A stretch of 64,000 nucleotides of DNA from Nitrosomonadales bacterium (GTDB lineage Bacteria > Pseudomonadota > Gammaproteobacteria > Burkholderiales > Gallionellaceae): assembly GCA_016218415.1 (NCBI GenBank), contig JACRED010000012.1:1-64000 (forward strand). The letters run 5' to 3'. A program made the translations under genes and the position numbers. The notes beneath the pieces are model-generated. The model did not search any database, was not told the origin of the DNA, and worked only from the letters and a program-made list of their open reading frames with translations. Of this stretch, positions 1 to 11,183 are shown piece after piece. Position 1 is the first letter of the stretch; each line of letters begins with the position of its first letter.

Positions 1-10
1 TAATTAGCGC

Positions 11-40
11 TTGACGTTACAAGTTCAACTGGGGTAAAAA
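11..40 (+). promoter_or_regulatory. candidate promoter of the cold-shock gene
   Basis: A -35-like TTGACG (11-16) and a weaker -10-like TAAAAA (35-40) are separated by 18 bases. They would give an untranslated leader of about 120 bases, as is usual for cold-shock genes. A purine-rich ribosome site (AAGGA) lies just before the start at 167. The match is only moderate and no transcription data exist here. Confidence 0.35.
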
Positions 41-166
41 GCGCTCGGGTGTTTGAATCAAAGTATCTGCAGTGCTGGTTTTGCCATGTGCGGTCCCATT
101 TGCGATCTTGGAATTCAAACAATTTGACGGCATTTCCACCCGTCGTTTTTTGTAAGGAAGCAAAGC

Positions 167-370
167 ATGGCAAACGGTACTGTTAAGTGGTTCAACGACG
201 CAAAGGGTTTCGGTTTCATTACTCCCGATGATGGCAGCGAAGACTTGTTCGCGCATTTCTCCGCGATCAACATGAGCGGATTCAAGTCCCTCAAAGAAGG
301 CCAAAAGGTCTCCTTCGAAGTGGTACAAGGCCCCAAGGGTAAGCAAGCCTCCAACATCCAAGCCGCCTAA
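167..370 (+). CDS. cold-shock protein, CspA family
   Basis: This is a 67-residue single cold-shock domain, the normal length of CspA-family proteins. These bind single-stranded RNA or DNA and melt RNA secondary structure, acting as RNA chaperones in the cytoplasm. The RNP1 motif KGFGFI is at residues 13-18 and RNP2 (DLFAHF) at 26-31. The start is set by AAGGA about 8 bases upstream. It is monocistronic, with a long leader and a strong hairpin terminator immediately downstream. Which CspA paralogue it corresponds to cannot be decided from the sequence. Confidence 0.95.
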   Translation: MANGTVKWFNDAKGFGFITPDDGSEDLFAHFSAINMSGFKSLKEGQKVSFEVVQGPKGKQASNIQAA

Positions 371-393
371 TTAGCGGTTTTTTTGTTGCCGTA

Positions 394-425
394 AAAAAGC
401 CCGACGTGAAAACGTCGGGCTTTTT
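394..425 (+). terminator. rho-independent terminator after the cold-shock gene
   Basis: A perfect stem AAAAAGCCCGACG / CGTCGGGCTTTTT with a short TGAAAA loop runs into a T-run. The A-run on the left arm means it could also stop transcription coming from the other strand. Confidence 0.85.
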
Positions 426-453
426 GTTTGTACCCGAGTCCCGCTCCAAAAAG

Positions 454-487
454 ATATAGACCATTATCTATATATTTCGGTCTATAT
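454..487. repeat. AT-rich inverted repeat between csp and icd terminators
   Basis: Nine-base arms ATATAGACC (454-462) and GGTCTATAT (479-487) flank a 16-base AT-rich loop. It lies between the convergent ends of the cold-shock and icd genes. It could be part of a composite terminator; no other role is visible. Confidence 0.4.
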
Positions 488-490
488 AAA

Positions 491-518
491 AAAGCCCGGT
501 GCTTTCACACCGGGCTTT
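491..518 (-). terminator. rho-independent terminator of icd
   Basis: Read on the minus strand, the stem AAAGCCCGGTGT / GCACCGGGCTTT is followed by a T-run. It lies 25 bases beyond the icd stop codon. Confidence 0.8.
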
Positions 519-542
519 CGTATTTGCAGGGATGCGCCCGGA

Positions 543-3535
<2,993 letters not shown>

Positions 3536-3682
3536 ATGAAACCGGTTTGGCTGTGGTTGGTTTTTATAATTTTGTACGGGGTGTTTTCCATCAGAACGCA
3601 TGCAGTCGAGCTGTCTGCGGCCACACATGCCGGAAATTCCGCGAGTGGATACCACTCCAGTTCTTGCTGTCGGTTCGGCTGA
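3536..3682 (+). CDS. possible small secreted peptide (48 aa), unknown
   Basis: This short frame begins MKPVWLWLVFIILYG, a basic start followed by a strongly hydrophobic stretch that ends with RTHA and a polar tail. That is the layout of a signal peptide or a single membrane anchor. A purine-rich GGAGAG lies 5 bases before the ATG, and an in-frame ATG at 3491 is less well placed. The mature part contains two adjacent cysteines (SSSCCRFG) at its very end. No family is recognised. It could be a chance frame. Confidence 0.35.
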   Translation: MKPVWLWLVFIILYGVFSIRTHAVELSAATHAGNSASGYHSSSCCRFG

Positions 3683-3739
3683 TGCACAGTAAGTCGTCAG
3701 TGAGCGGCAGCCGCTCCGCAGCGCCTCATTGATTCGCTT

Positions 3740-3767
3740 CTGTCACAGGGAGGGGGCAGGGTATAAT
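3740..3767 (+). promoter_or_regulatory. sigma-70-type promoter of the fmdB-aspS operon
   Basis: A perfect TATAAT (3762-3767) is preceded by CTGTCA (3740-3745, 4 of 6 to the -35 consensus) at 16-base spacing. The GC-rich bases after the -10 (GCGCGCC) resemble the discriminators of stringently controlled promoters, which would suit an operon containing aspS. That last point is inference. Confidence 0.55.
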
Positions 3768-3796
3768 GCGCGCCTTTCAAATGTCAGGAGCAATCC

Positions 3797-4036
3797 ATGC
3801 CTATCTACGAATATCGTTGCAGCAGTTGCGGCGCGCAGAAGGATGTCATGCAGAAGCTCAGCGATGCGCCGCTGACCACTTGCCCGGAATGCGGCAAGGA
3901 GACCTTTGCCAAACAACTCAGTGCGGCCGGTTTCCAGCTCAAGGGTAACGGCTACTACGCGACCGACTTCAAGAACCCGCCGAGCCAGTGCGAGCCGTCC
4001 ACCTGCGCGTCCTGCCCCGCGGCTGGTACCCATTGA
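3797..4036 (+). CDS. FmdB-family zinc-ribbon protein
   Basis: The 79-residue protein begins MPIYEYRCSSCG, the signature of the FmdB/CxxC_CXXC regulatory family. A zinc ribbon is formed by Cys8, Cys11, Cys29 and Cys32. A second cysteine group (CEPSTCASC) at the C-terminus is typical of beta- and gammaproteobacterial members. The biochemical role is not established. It stands directly before the DUF502 gene and aspS, an arrangement often seen in Betaproteobacteria. The ribosome site CAGGAG lies 7 bases before the ATG. The stop overlaps the next start (TGATG), so the two are probably translationally coupled. Confidence 0.9.
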   Translation: MPIYEYRCSSCGAQKDVMQKLSDAPLTTCPECGKETFAKQLSAAGFQLKGNGYYATDFKNPPSQCEPSTCASCPAAGTH

Positions 4037-4653
4037 TGAAGAAATACCTGCTGACCGGCCTGCTGGTGCTGGTTCCCCTGGGTATCACCCTGTGGGTGCT
4101 GAACCTCATTATCGGCATGCTGGACATGACGCTGAGCCTGTTGCCTTCCCACTGGCACCCGGATGAACTGCTCGGCGTGCATATCCCCGGTCTGGGAGTC
4201 ATCCTGACGGTGGTGGTGGTGCTGACCACCGGCCTGCTGGTGCGCAACGTGTTCGGCCAGCGTCTGCTCGCCTACTGGGACGGCCTGCTGCGCCGCATCC
4301 CCTTCGTCAATGCCATCTACAACAGCGTCAAGCAAGTCAGCGATACCCTGCTGTCGGACAGTGGCCATGCCTTTCGCAAGGTGTTGCTGGTGCGATATCC
4401 CCATCCCGATGCATGGTCGCTGGCATTCCTGACCAGTGTGCCGGCTGAGGTCACGCGCAAAATGGATGGAGAGTATGTAGGCGTGTTCATCCCGACCACC
4501 CCCAGCCCGGTGAACGGCTTCTATTTCTATGTGAAAAAATCCGACACCATCGAACTGGACATCAGCGTCGATGCGGCCTTCAAGGCTGTCATCTCCATGG
4601 GCGTGGTGACCACGCCGGAGAACGCTGCGCAGCTTGCCGGAGCCAACAAGTAA
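4036..4653 (+). CDS. DUF502 family inner-membrane protein
   Basis: The 205-residue protein has two N-terminal membrane helices (about residues 4-27 and 52-68) and a soluble C-terminal part. The conserved blocks of the DUF502 family are visible: LVPLGITLWV, a GLLVRNVFGQ segment, RIPFVNAIYNSVKQ, and FIPTTPSPVNGFYFYV. The function is unknown in bacteria. The start overlaps the FmdB stop and the gene lies 41 bases before aspS, so it is likely co-transcribed with both. Confidence 0.88.
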   Translation: MKKYLLTGLLVLVPLGITLWVLNLIIGMLDMTLSLLPSHWHPDELLGVHIPGLGVILTVVVVLTTGLLVRNVFGQRLLAYWDGLLRRIPFVNAIYNSVKQVSDTLLSDSGHAFRKVLLVRYPHPDAWSLAFLTSVPAEVTRKMDGEYVGVFIPTTPSPVNGFYFYVKKSDTIELDISVDAAFKAVISMGVVTTPENAAQLAGANK

Positions 4654-4694
4654 ATCCCTTTGTAATTTCCCGATCGACCTGAACTGAAACACTT

Positions 4695-6497
4695 ATGCGT
4701 ACACATTATTGCGGGCAACTCAACGTTACCAACCTCGGCCAGACCGTCACTCTGTGCGGCTGGGCGCATCGCCGCCGCGACCACGGCGGGGTGATCTTCA
4801 TCGACCTGCGCGACCGCGAAGGCCTGGCGCAGATCGTGTGCGATCCGGACCGCGCCGAGATGTTCAAGATCGCCGAATCGGTGCGCAACGAATTCGTGCT
4901 GCGCATCACCGGCAAGGTGCGCCACCGTCCGGCGGGCACCACCAATCCCAACATCACCAGCGGTGAGATCGAGATCCTGTGCCACGAGATCGAGGTGCTG
5001 AATGCCGCGGTGACGCCGCCGTTCCAGCTCGACGACGAGAACCTGTCCGAGAACGTGCGCCTGACCCATCGCGTGATCGACCTGCGCCGTCCGCAGATGC
5101 AGAAGAACATGATGCTGCGCTACAAGGTCGCGATGGCGTTCCGCCGCTTCCTCGACAGCCGCGGCTTCATCGACATCGAGACGCCGATGCTGACCAAGTC
5201 CACGCCGGAAGGCGCACGCGACTACCTGGTGCCGTCGCGCGTGCATCCCGGCGAGTTCTTTGCGCTGCCGCAGTCGCCGCAGCTGTTCAAGCAACTGCTG
5301 ATGGTGGCGGGTTTCGACCGCTACTACCAGATCACCAAGTGCTTCCGCGATGAAGACCTGCGCGCCGACCGCCAGCCTGAATTCACCCAGGTCGATATCG
5401 AGACCTCGTTCCTGAATGAGACGCAGATCACCGCGCTGATGGAAGAGATGATCCGCACCATCTTCAGGGAAACGATGAATGTCGAATTGCCCAACCCGTT
5501 CCCGCGCATGACCTATGCCGAGGCGATGCGGCGTTACGGTTCGGACAAGCCGGACCTGCGCGTGACGCTGGAGCTGACCGAAGTCACCGATGCGGTGAGG
5601 GATGTCGCGTTCAAGGTGTTCGCCGGTGTGGCGAATTCGGAGGGCGGACGCGTGGCCGCATTGCGCGTGCCGAATGGTGGCGCGTTCACGCGCGGCGAGA
5701 TCGACGAGTACACCAAATTCGTCGGTATCTACGGCGCCAAGGGCCTGGCCTACATCAAGGTTAACGACGTCACGCAACTGAACGAGACTGGCCTGCAGTC
5801 GCCCATCGTGAAGAACCTGCACGAGGCGGCGCTGAGGACCATCATGCAGCGCACCGGTGCTGCGAACGGCGACATCATCTTCTTCGGCGCGGACAAGGAA
5901 AAAATCGTCAACGACGCGCTGGGTGCGTTGCGCAGCAGGATCGGCCACGAGAAGGGCTACACCAACGGCAAGGCCTGGGAGCCGCTGTGGGTGGTGGATT
6001 TCCCGATGTTCGAATACGACGATGAAGCCAAGCGCTGGGTTGCCTGCCACCACCCGTTCACCTCGCCGAAGGACGAGCACATCCAGTATCTCGAAAGCGA
6101 TCCGGGGCGCTGCCTGGCCAAGGCATACGACCTGGCATTGAACGGCTGGGAGCTGGGTGGCGGTTCGGTGCGTATCCACAAGGAAGAGGTGCAGAGCCTG
6201 GTGTTCCGTGCGCTCAACATCGGCGCGGAAGAAGCGCAGCTCAAGTTCGGCTTTCTGCTCGACGCGCTGCAATACGGCGCGCCGCCGCATGGCGGGCTGG
6301 CGTTCGGTCTGGATCGCATCGTCACGATGATGACTGGCGCCGAATCGATACGCGATGTGATCGCCTTCCCCAAGACCCAGCGCGCGCAATGCCTGTTGAC
6401 TCATGCGCCGAGCCCGGTGGACGAAAGGCAGCTGCGCGACCTGCATATCCGTTTGCGCCAGCAGGCGCAGGCCACGGTGGAAGTCGTCAAGGAATAA
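4695..6497 (+). CDS. aspS: aspartyl-tRNA synthetase
   Basis: The 600-residue class II synthetase charges tRNA-Asp with aspartate. It has an N-terminal OB-fold anticodon-binding domain (roughly residues 1-105), the bacterial GAD insertion, and the catalytic core. Motif 2 is at 217-232 ([16 protein letters not shown]) and motif 3 near the end ([11 protein letters not shown]). Length is normal for the bacterial type. Many Betaproteobacteria use a non-discriminating form together with GatCAB, but this cannot be settled here. It is followed after 7 bases by a ribonuclease-barstar pair, then nudB. In E. coli nudB follows aspS directly. Confidence 0.97.
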   Translation: MRTHYCGQLNVTNLGQTVTLCGWAHRRRDHGGVIFIDLRDREGLAQIVCDPDRAEMFKIAESVRNEFVLRITGKVRHRPAGTTNPNITSGEIEILCHEIEVLNAAVTPPFQLDDENLSENVRLTHRVIDLRRPQMQKNMMLRYKVAMAFRRFLDSRGFIDIETPMLTKSTPEGARDYLVPSRVHPGEFFALPQSPQLFKQLLMVAGFDRYYQITKCFRDEDLRADRQPEFTQVDIETSFLNETQITALMEEMIRTIFRETMNVELPNPFPRMTYAEAMRRYGSDKPDLRVTLELTEVTDAVRDVAFKVFAGVANSEGGRVAALRVPNGGAFTRGEIDEYTKFVGIYGAKGLAYIKVNDVTQLNETGLQSPIVKNLHEAALRTIMQRTGAANGDIIFFGADKEKIVNDALGALRSRIGHEKGYTNGKAWEPLWVVDFPMFEYDDEAKRWVACHHPFTSPKDEHIQYLESDPGRCLAKAYDLALNGWELGGGSVRIHKEEVQSLVFRALNIGAEEAQLKFGFLLDALQYGAPPHGGLAFGLDRIVTMMTGAESIRDVIAFPKTQRAQCLLTHAPSPVDERQLRDLHIRLRQQAQATVEVVKE

Positions 6498-6504
6498 ACG
6501 ATAG

Positions 6505-6870
6505 ATGTCGCGTTATTTGCGTCTCTGGTTGCTGGCGATGCTGCTGTGTGTGCCGCAGGCATATGCGGCTGCACCGCCCAGGCATGGACTGCCAACCATT
6601 GAATTCGCCGAACTGCCCGTCGAAGCGCGCCACACCCTGAGCGTGATCAGGAAGGGCGGACCGTATCCCTACGCGCGCGATGGCGTCGTGTTCGCGAACC
6701 GCGAGCGTGTGTTGCCGAAGCGCCCCCGGGGCTACTACCGGGAGTACACGGTCACCACGCCCGGCGCGCTTGATCGCGGGACGCGGCGCATCGTGTGCGG
6801 AAAACCGGTGGAGTGCTATTACTCCGCAGACCATTATCGAACTTTCAAACGTATCCGGGAGCAGCCATGA
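6505..6870 (+). CDS. secreted guanyl-specific ribonuclease (barnase/T1-like)
   Basis: The 121-residue precursor has a signal peptide (about residues 1-22, ending AYA) followed by a microbial ribonuclease domain. The hallmark block is FANRERVLPKRPRGYYREYTV, then RGTRRIVCG, then ADHYRTFKRI. Family knowledge places the catalytic Glu in YYREY, the Arg in RRIV and the His in DHY. It cleaves RNA after guanosine. The stop overlaps the start of the barstar gene (ATGA), which fits a toxic enzyme made together with its inhibitor. The enzyme would act outside the cytoplasm, the inhibitor inside. Confidence 0.9.
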   Translation: MSRYLRLWLLAMLLCVPQAYAAAPPRHGLPTIEFAELPVEARHTLSVIRKGGPYPYARDGVVFANRERVLPKRPRGYYREYTVTTPGALDRGTRRIVCGKPVECYYSADHYRTFKRIREQP

Positions 6871-7265
6871 ATTCGCTGGCACAACAACTGAAGGACTCTG
6901 CCGCGGCAGGCAGCTACTCGCTGTCATGCGGTGTGGACGAGCTGCGCGCAGCGGCCAATGAAGCCAATTTCGCCGTATTCGACACCGAACTCAAGGGCGT
7001 CAAGGGCAAGCAGAACCTGCTCGGCGCGCTGGCGAGTGCCGCCAAATTTCCGCCCGAGTTCGGGATGAACTGGGATGCGCTGGCCGACGACCTGTGCGAC
7101 CTGTCGTGGCACGGCGGAGTAACGGGTTATGTGCTGCTGCTGCGCAACGCCAGCGACACGCTGGGCCTGTCGGCCAACGATCGCGAGATCGCGCAGGACA
7201 TCCTCGCCGACACGGTGGTGTATTGGCGGCAGCGCAAGAAACCGTTCTGGATATTTTTCGTCTAG
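6867..7265 (+). CDS. barstar-family ribonuclease inhibitor
   Basis: The 132-residue protein has the barstar fold signature: an N-terminal strand region, a G-x-K-G-K-QNLLGALASA helix, then FPPEFGMNWDALADDLCDL, the part that plugs the ribonuclease active site in barnase-barstar. No signal peptide is seen, as expected for a cytoplasmic inhibitor. Its start codon overlaps the ribonuclease stop, so translation is probably coupled. Three bases separate it from nudB. The extra N-terminal 30 residues compared with Bacillus barstar are usual for proteobacterial versions. Confidence 0.92.
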   Translation: MNSLAQQLKDSAAAGSYSLSCGVDELRAAANEANFAVFDTELKGVKGKQNLLGALASAAKFPPEFGMNWDALADDLCDLSWHGGVTGYVLLLRNASDTLGLSANDREIAQDILADTVVYWRQRKKPFWIFFV

Positions 7266-7268
7266 GGC

Positions 7269-7733
7269 ATGACCCGCTACAAGCAGCCGGTTTCGGTGCT
7301 GGTGGTGATCTACACTGCTGGACTGGAGGTGCTGTTGCTGGAGCGTGCCGACCACCCCGGCTACTGGCAGTCGGTCACCGGCAGTTGCGAGCCGGGCGAG
7401 GCGTTGCGCGACACGGCGCTGCGCGAGGTGCGCGAGGAAACCGGGCTGGATGCCAGCCGATATGCGCTGACCGACTGGCACACGCAAAACGACTATGAAA
7501 TCTACCCGCACTGGCGCCACCGCTATCCGCCTGGCGTCACGCGCAACACTGAGCATGTGTTCGGTTTGCAACTACCATGTCCTGTTGATGTCCAACTCGC
7601 TCCGCGCGAGCACTTGAATTTTCAGTGGCTGGCGTGGCAGGATGCGGCGGAGCAGGTTTTTTCACCGAGTAATCGCGCCGCGATTTTGCGCTTGGCCGGG
7701 TCCGGCCATGAACATCCTGGAGCATTGAAATGA
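7269..7733 (+). CDS. nudB: dihydroneopterin triphosphate diphosphatase (Nudix), NudB
   Basis: The 154-residue Nudix hydrolase carries the box GSCEPGEALRDTALREVREETGL. The beginning MTRYKQPVSVLVVIY and the WRHRYPPGVTRNTEH block are characteristic of NudB, which removes pyrophosphate from dihydroneopterin triphosphate in folate synthesis. The neighbourhood supports this: nudB lies next to aspS in E. coli too. The end overlaps the start of the next gene by 4 bases. Confidence 0.92.
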   Translation: MTRYKQPVSVLVVIYTAGLEVLLLERADHPGYWQSVTGSCEPGEALRDTALREVREETGLDASRYALTDWHTQNDYEIYPHWRHRYPPGVTRNTEHVFGLQLPCPVDVQLAPREHLNFQWLAWQDAAEQVFSPSNRAAILRLAGSGHEHPGALK

Positions 7734-8899
7734 GCAATAAAAAAATATATTCAAGAACCAAGCTTGGCGACAGCGTGCTGGAGGATCCGCAGGGGATCAT
7801 CTCGGGCGACGAGTTGCTGCTGATGGCGCTGATCGACGGGCGCACCAGCGTGGAAGGGATAGCCAGCAAAGTTCCGCCCAGCGTCCGCGCCCATCTGGAC
7901 GGGATATTCGCGCGCCTGCTGTCCGCGCAGATCATTGAAGTAACGGGCGACGCCGGATTCGGCAGTGCTTCGGAAAATTCAGATCTGGTTGCGGCCTTCG
8001 AAACTTCGCTATCCATGCCGGCCAGGCAGCCTGCTGGCGGAGATGCGGAAGCAAGCAGGCGCTGCACCGAGCTTGAACTGGAGTTGGCCGGTGTGCGCGG
8101 CAAACTGGATGCGGCAAAGGCGCGCCAGAAGGAAGTCGAGGCGGGATTCCACAAGCTGAAATTGCGGGTCTCCGCTTACACGGAAGTCAGGTACGCAAGA
8201 CTGAGCAAGTTGCTGCGCGAGCTTGCCTCATACCCGGAGCATGAGTTGCGCGCCATTCTTGAAAGCGAACTGAACGATGCGCTCGAAAATCTGCAACCGC
8301 TGAACCAGGCGATGGCCGAGCAACAACAGGTACTGGACAAGACGCTCAGCATGCAGTCATTCCAGGGGCAGATACACGCCAAGCAGTTGCAAAGTGAACG
8401 CGCGGCCGATGAGGCCAGGATGGCGCAGGCCCACCCGCATTACAAGAAGCTGCGCGGGCTGGAATTTTTCAAGGGATTCGCCAATGCGGAGTTGCTCCAG
8501 TTCCTGGAGATCGCCAAGTGGCAGGAAGCGAAAGCCGGGGATACCGTGCTGAACGAAGGTGATGTCGGCATGCCTTTCTTCATCATCGTGTCGGGCGCGG
8601 TGACGGTGTTCAAGGGAGAGAACAGGCTGGCCACGCTGGACAGGGGTGATTTCTTCGGAGAATTCGCCTATCTGTCGGGCGAGGAACCCTATCGCTCCGC
8701 CCGCGTGGTGGCGGAAACCGCGTGCGAGCTGCTGATGGTCGATCCGCTGGATATCGAGTTTTCTGCGGTGCAGTTGCGCCTGCATGTGGTCGAGGCGTTG
8801 TTGCGCGGGCAGGTCAGAAGAACGCTGATCTCATCCAAACCGATGGACAGTTTGCCCGGAGACGACTTGCCCAACGCGCCGGATGCCGCGTCGCCATGA
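7730..8899 (+). CDS. cyclic-nucleotide-binding-domain protein with coiled-coil linker
   Basis: The 389-residue soluble protein has three parts. Residues 1-75 form a small globular region ([16 protein letters not shown]...[13 protein letters not shown]) that looks like an N-terminal module of signalling proteins. Residues about 110-145 and 180-230 are charged, helical and probably coiled coil. Residues 243-345 are a cyclic-nucleotide-binding domain with [13 protein letters not shown] and the phosphate-binding cassette [21 protein letters not shown], with the key Glu and Arg present. No DNA-binding domain follows, so it is not a Crp-type regulator. It overlaps nudB upstream and nadA downstream, suggesting co-transcription. 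The ligand and output are unknown. Confidence 0.8.
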   Translation: MSNKKIYSRTKLGDSVLEDPQGIISGDELLLMALIDGRTSVEGIASKVPPSVRAHLDGIFARLLSAQIIEVTGDAGFGSASENSDLVAAFETSLSMPARQPAGGDAEASRRCTELELELAGVRGKLDAAKARQKEVEAGFHKLKLRVSAYTEVRYARLSKLLRELASYPEHELRAILESELNDALENLQPLNQAMAEQQQVLDKTLSMQSFQGQIHAKQLQSERAADEARMAQAHPHYKKLRGLEFFKGFANAELLQFLEIAKWQEAKAGDTVLNEGDVGMPFFIIVSGAVTVFKGENRLATLDRGDFFGEFAYLSGEEPYRSARVVAETACELLMVDPLDIEFSAVQLRLHVVEALLRGQVRRTLISSKPMDSLPGDDLPNAPDAASP

Positions 8900-9981
8900 C
8901 CGGCTCCGGCACCATACAACTTGTTTACGAGCACCCCGGTTGCGCCACATCGTCCGCGTGGGCAAAAGTGCCGCGCGAACCGGACGCGGCGGACAAACCC
9001 GAACTGATCGCGCGCATTAAACGCATGCTGAAAGAACAGGATGCGGTGCTGGTCTCGCATTACTACGTGCATCCCGACTTGCAGGATCTCGCCGAAGCGA
9101 CCGGCGGCATCGTGTCCGATTCGCTGGACATGGCCAATTTCGGCCACAAGCATCCGGCCAAAACCATTGTCGTCGCCGGCGTGCGCTTCATGGGCGAGAC
9201 CGCGAAGATACTGAATCCCGAAAAACGCGTATTGATGCCCGATCTGGAAGCGGAATGTTCGCTCGACCTTGGCTGCCCGGCGGACGAATTCGCGGCGTTC
9301 TGCGACGCGCATCCCGACCGCACCGTGGTGGTGTACGCCAACACCAGCGCGGCGGTAAAGGCCAGAGCCGACTGGATGGTGACCAGCTCGATCGCGCTGC
9401 CGGTGGTTAAACACCTCATGGAGCAGGGCAGGAAAATTCTGTGGGCGCCGGACCGCCACCTCGGCGGTTACGTGCAGGAACAGAGCGGCGCCGACATGCT
9501 GCTGTGGCAGGGCTCGTGCATCGTCCACGACGAATACAAGGCGAAAGAACTCATCGAATTGAAAGCAAAGCACCCGCGCGCGAAAGTGCTGGTGCATCCG
9601 GAATCGCCGCGCGCTGTGGTCCGGCTGGCCGACGTGGTCGGCTCCACGACGCAACTCATCAAGGCCGCGCAGCAACTCGATGCGAAGGAATTCATCGTCG
9701 CCACCGACAACGGCATCCTGCACAAGATGCGCGCGCTGTGCCCGGATAAACTCTTCCTCGAAGCGCCCACCGCCGGAGTCGGCGCGACCTGCACCAGTTG
9801 CAGTCACTGCCCGTGGATGGCGATGAACGGCCTGATCAACCTGGCCGAAGTGCTGCAAACCGGCAGGAACGAGATACATGTCGATCCGGCCATCATCCCG
9901 CGCGCGGTGCAGCCTATCCGGCGCATGCTGGATTTCGCGAAGCAGATCAATTTGCCGACGCGGGGAATCGGCAACGCTTAG
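8896..9981 (+). CDS. nadA: quinolinate synthase A
   Basis: The 361-residue protein condenses iminoaspartate with dihydroxyacetone phosphate to quinolinate in NAD biosynthesis, using a [4Fe-4S] cluster. Cysteines in [13 protein letters not shown] and the CTSCSHC motif (Cys299, Cys302, Cys305) are the expected cluster region. Blocks such as [19 protein letters not shown] and the HPE motif are family hallmarks. The start is taken at 8896, where ATGA overlaps the stop of the previous gene; an open frame extends upstream but duplicates that gene. A short GC hairpin follows the stop. Confidence 0.96.
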   Translation: MTGSGTIQLVYEHPGCATSSAWAKVPREPDAADKPELIARIKRMLKEQDAVLVSHYYVHPDLQDLAEATGGIVSDSLDMANFGHKHPAKTIVVAGVRFMGETAKILNPEKRVLMPDLEAECSLDLGCPADEFAAFCDAHPDRTVVVYANTSAAVKARADWMVTSSIALPVVKHLMEQGRKILWAPDRHLGGYVQEQSGADMLLWQGSCIVHDEYKAKELIELKAKHPRAKVLVHPESPRAVVRLADVVGSTTQLIKAAQQLDAKEFIVATDNGILHKMRALCPDKLFLEAPTAGVGATCTSCSHCPWMAMNGLINLAEVLQTGRNEIHVDPAIIPRAVQPIRRMLDFAKQINLPTRGIGNA

Positions 9982-9996
9982 CGGGCGATGCCCGCT
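9980..9996 (+). terminator. weak hairpin after nadA
   Basis: The stem AGCGGGC / GCCCGCT with a GAT loop starts in the nadA stop codon and is followed by only TTAG. It may be a weak terminator between convergent genes. Confidence 0.4.
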
Positions 9997-10019
9997 TTAG
10001 TACGGGTGAATTTTCCGGA

Positions 10020-10334
10020 TCAGTCGCCTTCGAATCTTGCGGGGTAAACCAGCCCGCGCGACCGGTATTGCGCACGCAAATGCCGTTCGCGCGCTTCGCC
10101 GGCCCGGCGGAGTTTGCGCAGCTCGGCAACGCTGGCCTCGTTGGAAGCGAGTCTGGTGGGATGCGCCGTGATGACTGGGGAGTTGTGGATGTCCGCGATG
10201 TCTTCAAGAGGCTGAAACCTGGCTGCGGTGGTGCGCGCCTTTTTGTCTTCTGCGGTTTTGATGACTTCTGCAAATGAATTCATGGAAAACACCGCTCCGG
10301 CGAATATCGTGGCGAGGGCGAAGTGTGTATTCAT
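10020..10334 (-). CDS. small exported protein, unknown function
   Basis: The 104-residue product begins MNTHFALATIFAGAVFSMNSFA, a clear signal peptide. The mature part is about 80 residues, charged and rich in Ala and Arg (AELRKLRRAGEARERHLRAQYRSRG), with no cysteines. A ribosome site GGGAG lies 6-7 bases before the start. No family is recognised; short charged periplasmic proteins of this kind are common in Betaproteobacteria. It is convergent with nadA and divergent from the EEP gene. Confidence 0.6.
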   Translation of the reverse strand: MNTHFALATIFAGAVFSMNSFAEVIKTAEDKKARTTAARFQPLEDIADIHNSPVITAHPTRLASNEASVAELRKLRRAGEARERHLRAQYRSRGLVYPARFEGD

Positions 10335-10426
10335 TGATTACTCCCGTGTTGTTGATGATGTGCGGCAGTTTAGGAGGGAAATCTTAAGCATTCCTTAAGG
10401 CGCACCGATTCAGCCTGCCGATTGGG

Positions 10427-10432
10427 TAGAAT
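10427..10432 (+). promoter_or_regulatory. candidate -10 element just before the EEP gene
   Basis: TAGAAT lies 7 bases before the likely ATG at 10440. If used, transcription would start at or next to the start codon. No convincing -35 element is seen. Confidence 0.3.
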
Positions 10433-10439
10433 GCTCTCC

Positions 10440-11183
10440 ATGACTACCCTGAAAATCGCCACCTACAACATCCACAAGGGTTTTTCCCATTTCAACCGCC
10501 GCGTGGTGCTGCACGAGTTGCGCGACCGGCTGCGCGAGCTGGATGCCGACATCGTGTTCCTGCAGGAAGTGCAGGGCGAGCATACGCGGCATGGCGAGCG
10601 TTTCCACAACTATCCCGGGGTCGCGCAGCATGAGTTCATCGCCGGGGATATCTGGCCGCATCACGCCTACGGCAAGAACGCGGTATATGAGGCCGGGCAT
10701 CATGGCAACGCGATACTCAGCCGTTTCCCCATCCTGTGTTCGGTGAACAACGATATTTCCGCGCATCGCTTCGAGAGCCGCGGATTGCTGCATTGCGAGG
10801 TGGAAGCGGGCGGGCAGTCCGTGCATTGCCTGTGCGTGCACTTCGGTCTGTTCGCCAAAGGCAAGCGGGAGCAGACGCGCATGCTGATTCAGTATGTCCA
10901 TGAGAATATTCCTCCCGATGCGCCGCTGATCATCGCCGGCGATTTCAACGACTGGCGCAACCACATGAGCCATGCTTTTGCCGGCGAACTGAATGTTCAT
11001 GATGTATTTCATCTGCACAAGGGCAGCCTTGCGCGCAGCTATCCGGCCAGGTTGCCGCTGTTCCGTCTGGACCGGATTTACGTGCGCGGTTTCAGCGTGA
11101 TCCACAGCGATGTGCATGTCGGCGGGAACTGGAAGCGCCTGTCCGACCATGCCGCGCTTTCCGCGCGGCTGAAGCGGCTATGA
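10440..11183 (+). CDS. endonuclease/exonuclease/phosphatase family protein (YbhP-like)
   Basis: The 247-residue protein has the metal-dependent EEP fold: an N-terminal IATYNIHKG, the Glu in VFLQEV, GDFNDW, and the catalytic SDHAAL near the end. It has no signal peptide. Its partner is the cardiolipin synthase gene, which begins inside its last codons. E. coli has the same pair (ybhP next to clsB/ybhO), so a role in phospholipid metabolism is likely, though the substrate is not known. The start is uncertain: ATG at 10440 fits the homology best, with in-frame ATG at 10431 and TTG at 10422 as alternatives. Confidence 0.85.
   Translation: MTTLKIATYNIHKGFSHFNRRVVLHELRDRLRELDADIVFLQEVQGEHTRHGERFHNYPGVAQHEFIAGDIWPHHAYGKNAVYEAGHHGNAILSRFPILCSVNNDISAHRFESRGLLHCEVEAGGQSVHCLCVHFGLFAKGKREQTRMLIQYVHENIPPDAPLIIAGDFNDWRNHMSHAFAGELNVHDVFHLHKGSLARSYPARLPLFRLDRIYVRGFSVIHSDVHVGGNWKRLSDHAALSARLKRL

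Noticed and set aside
4527..6446. 639-codon open frame antisense to aspS
   Set aside because: Composition is His/Arg/Gln-rich, typical of antisense frames in GC-rich DNA, and aspS is certain on the other strand.
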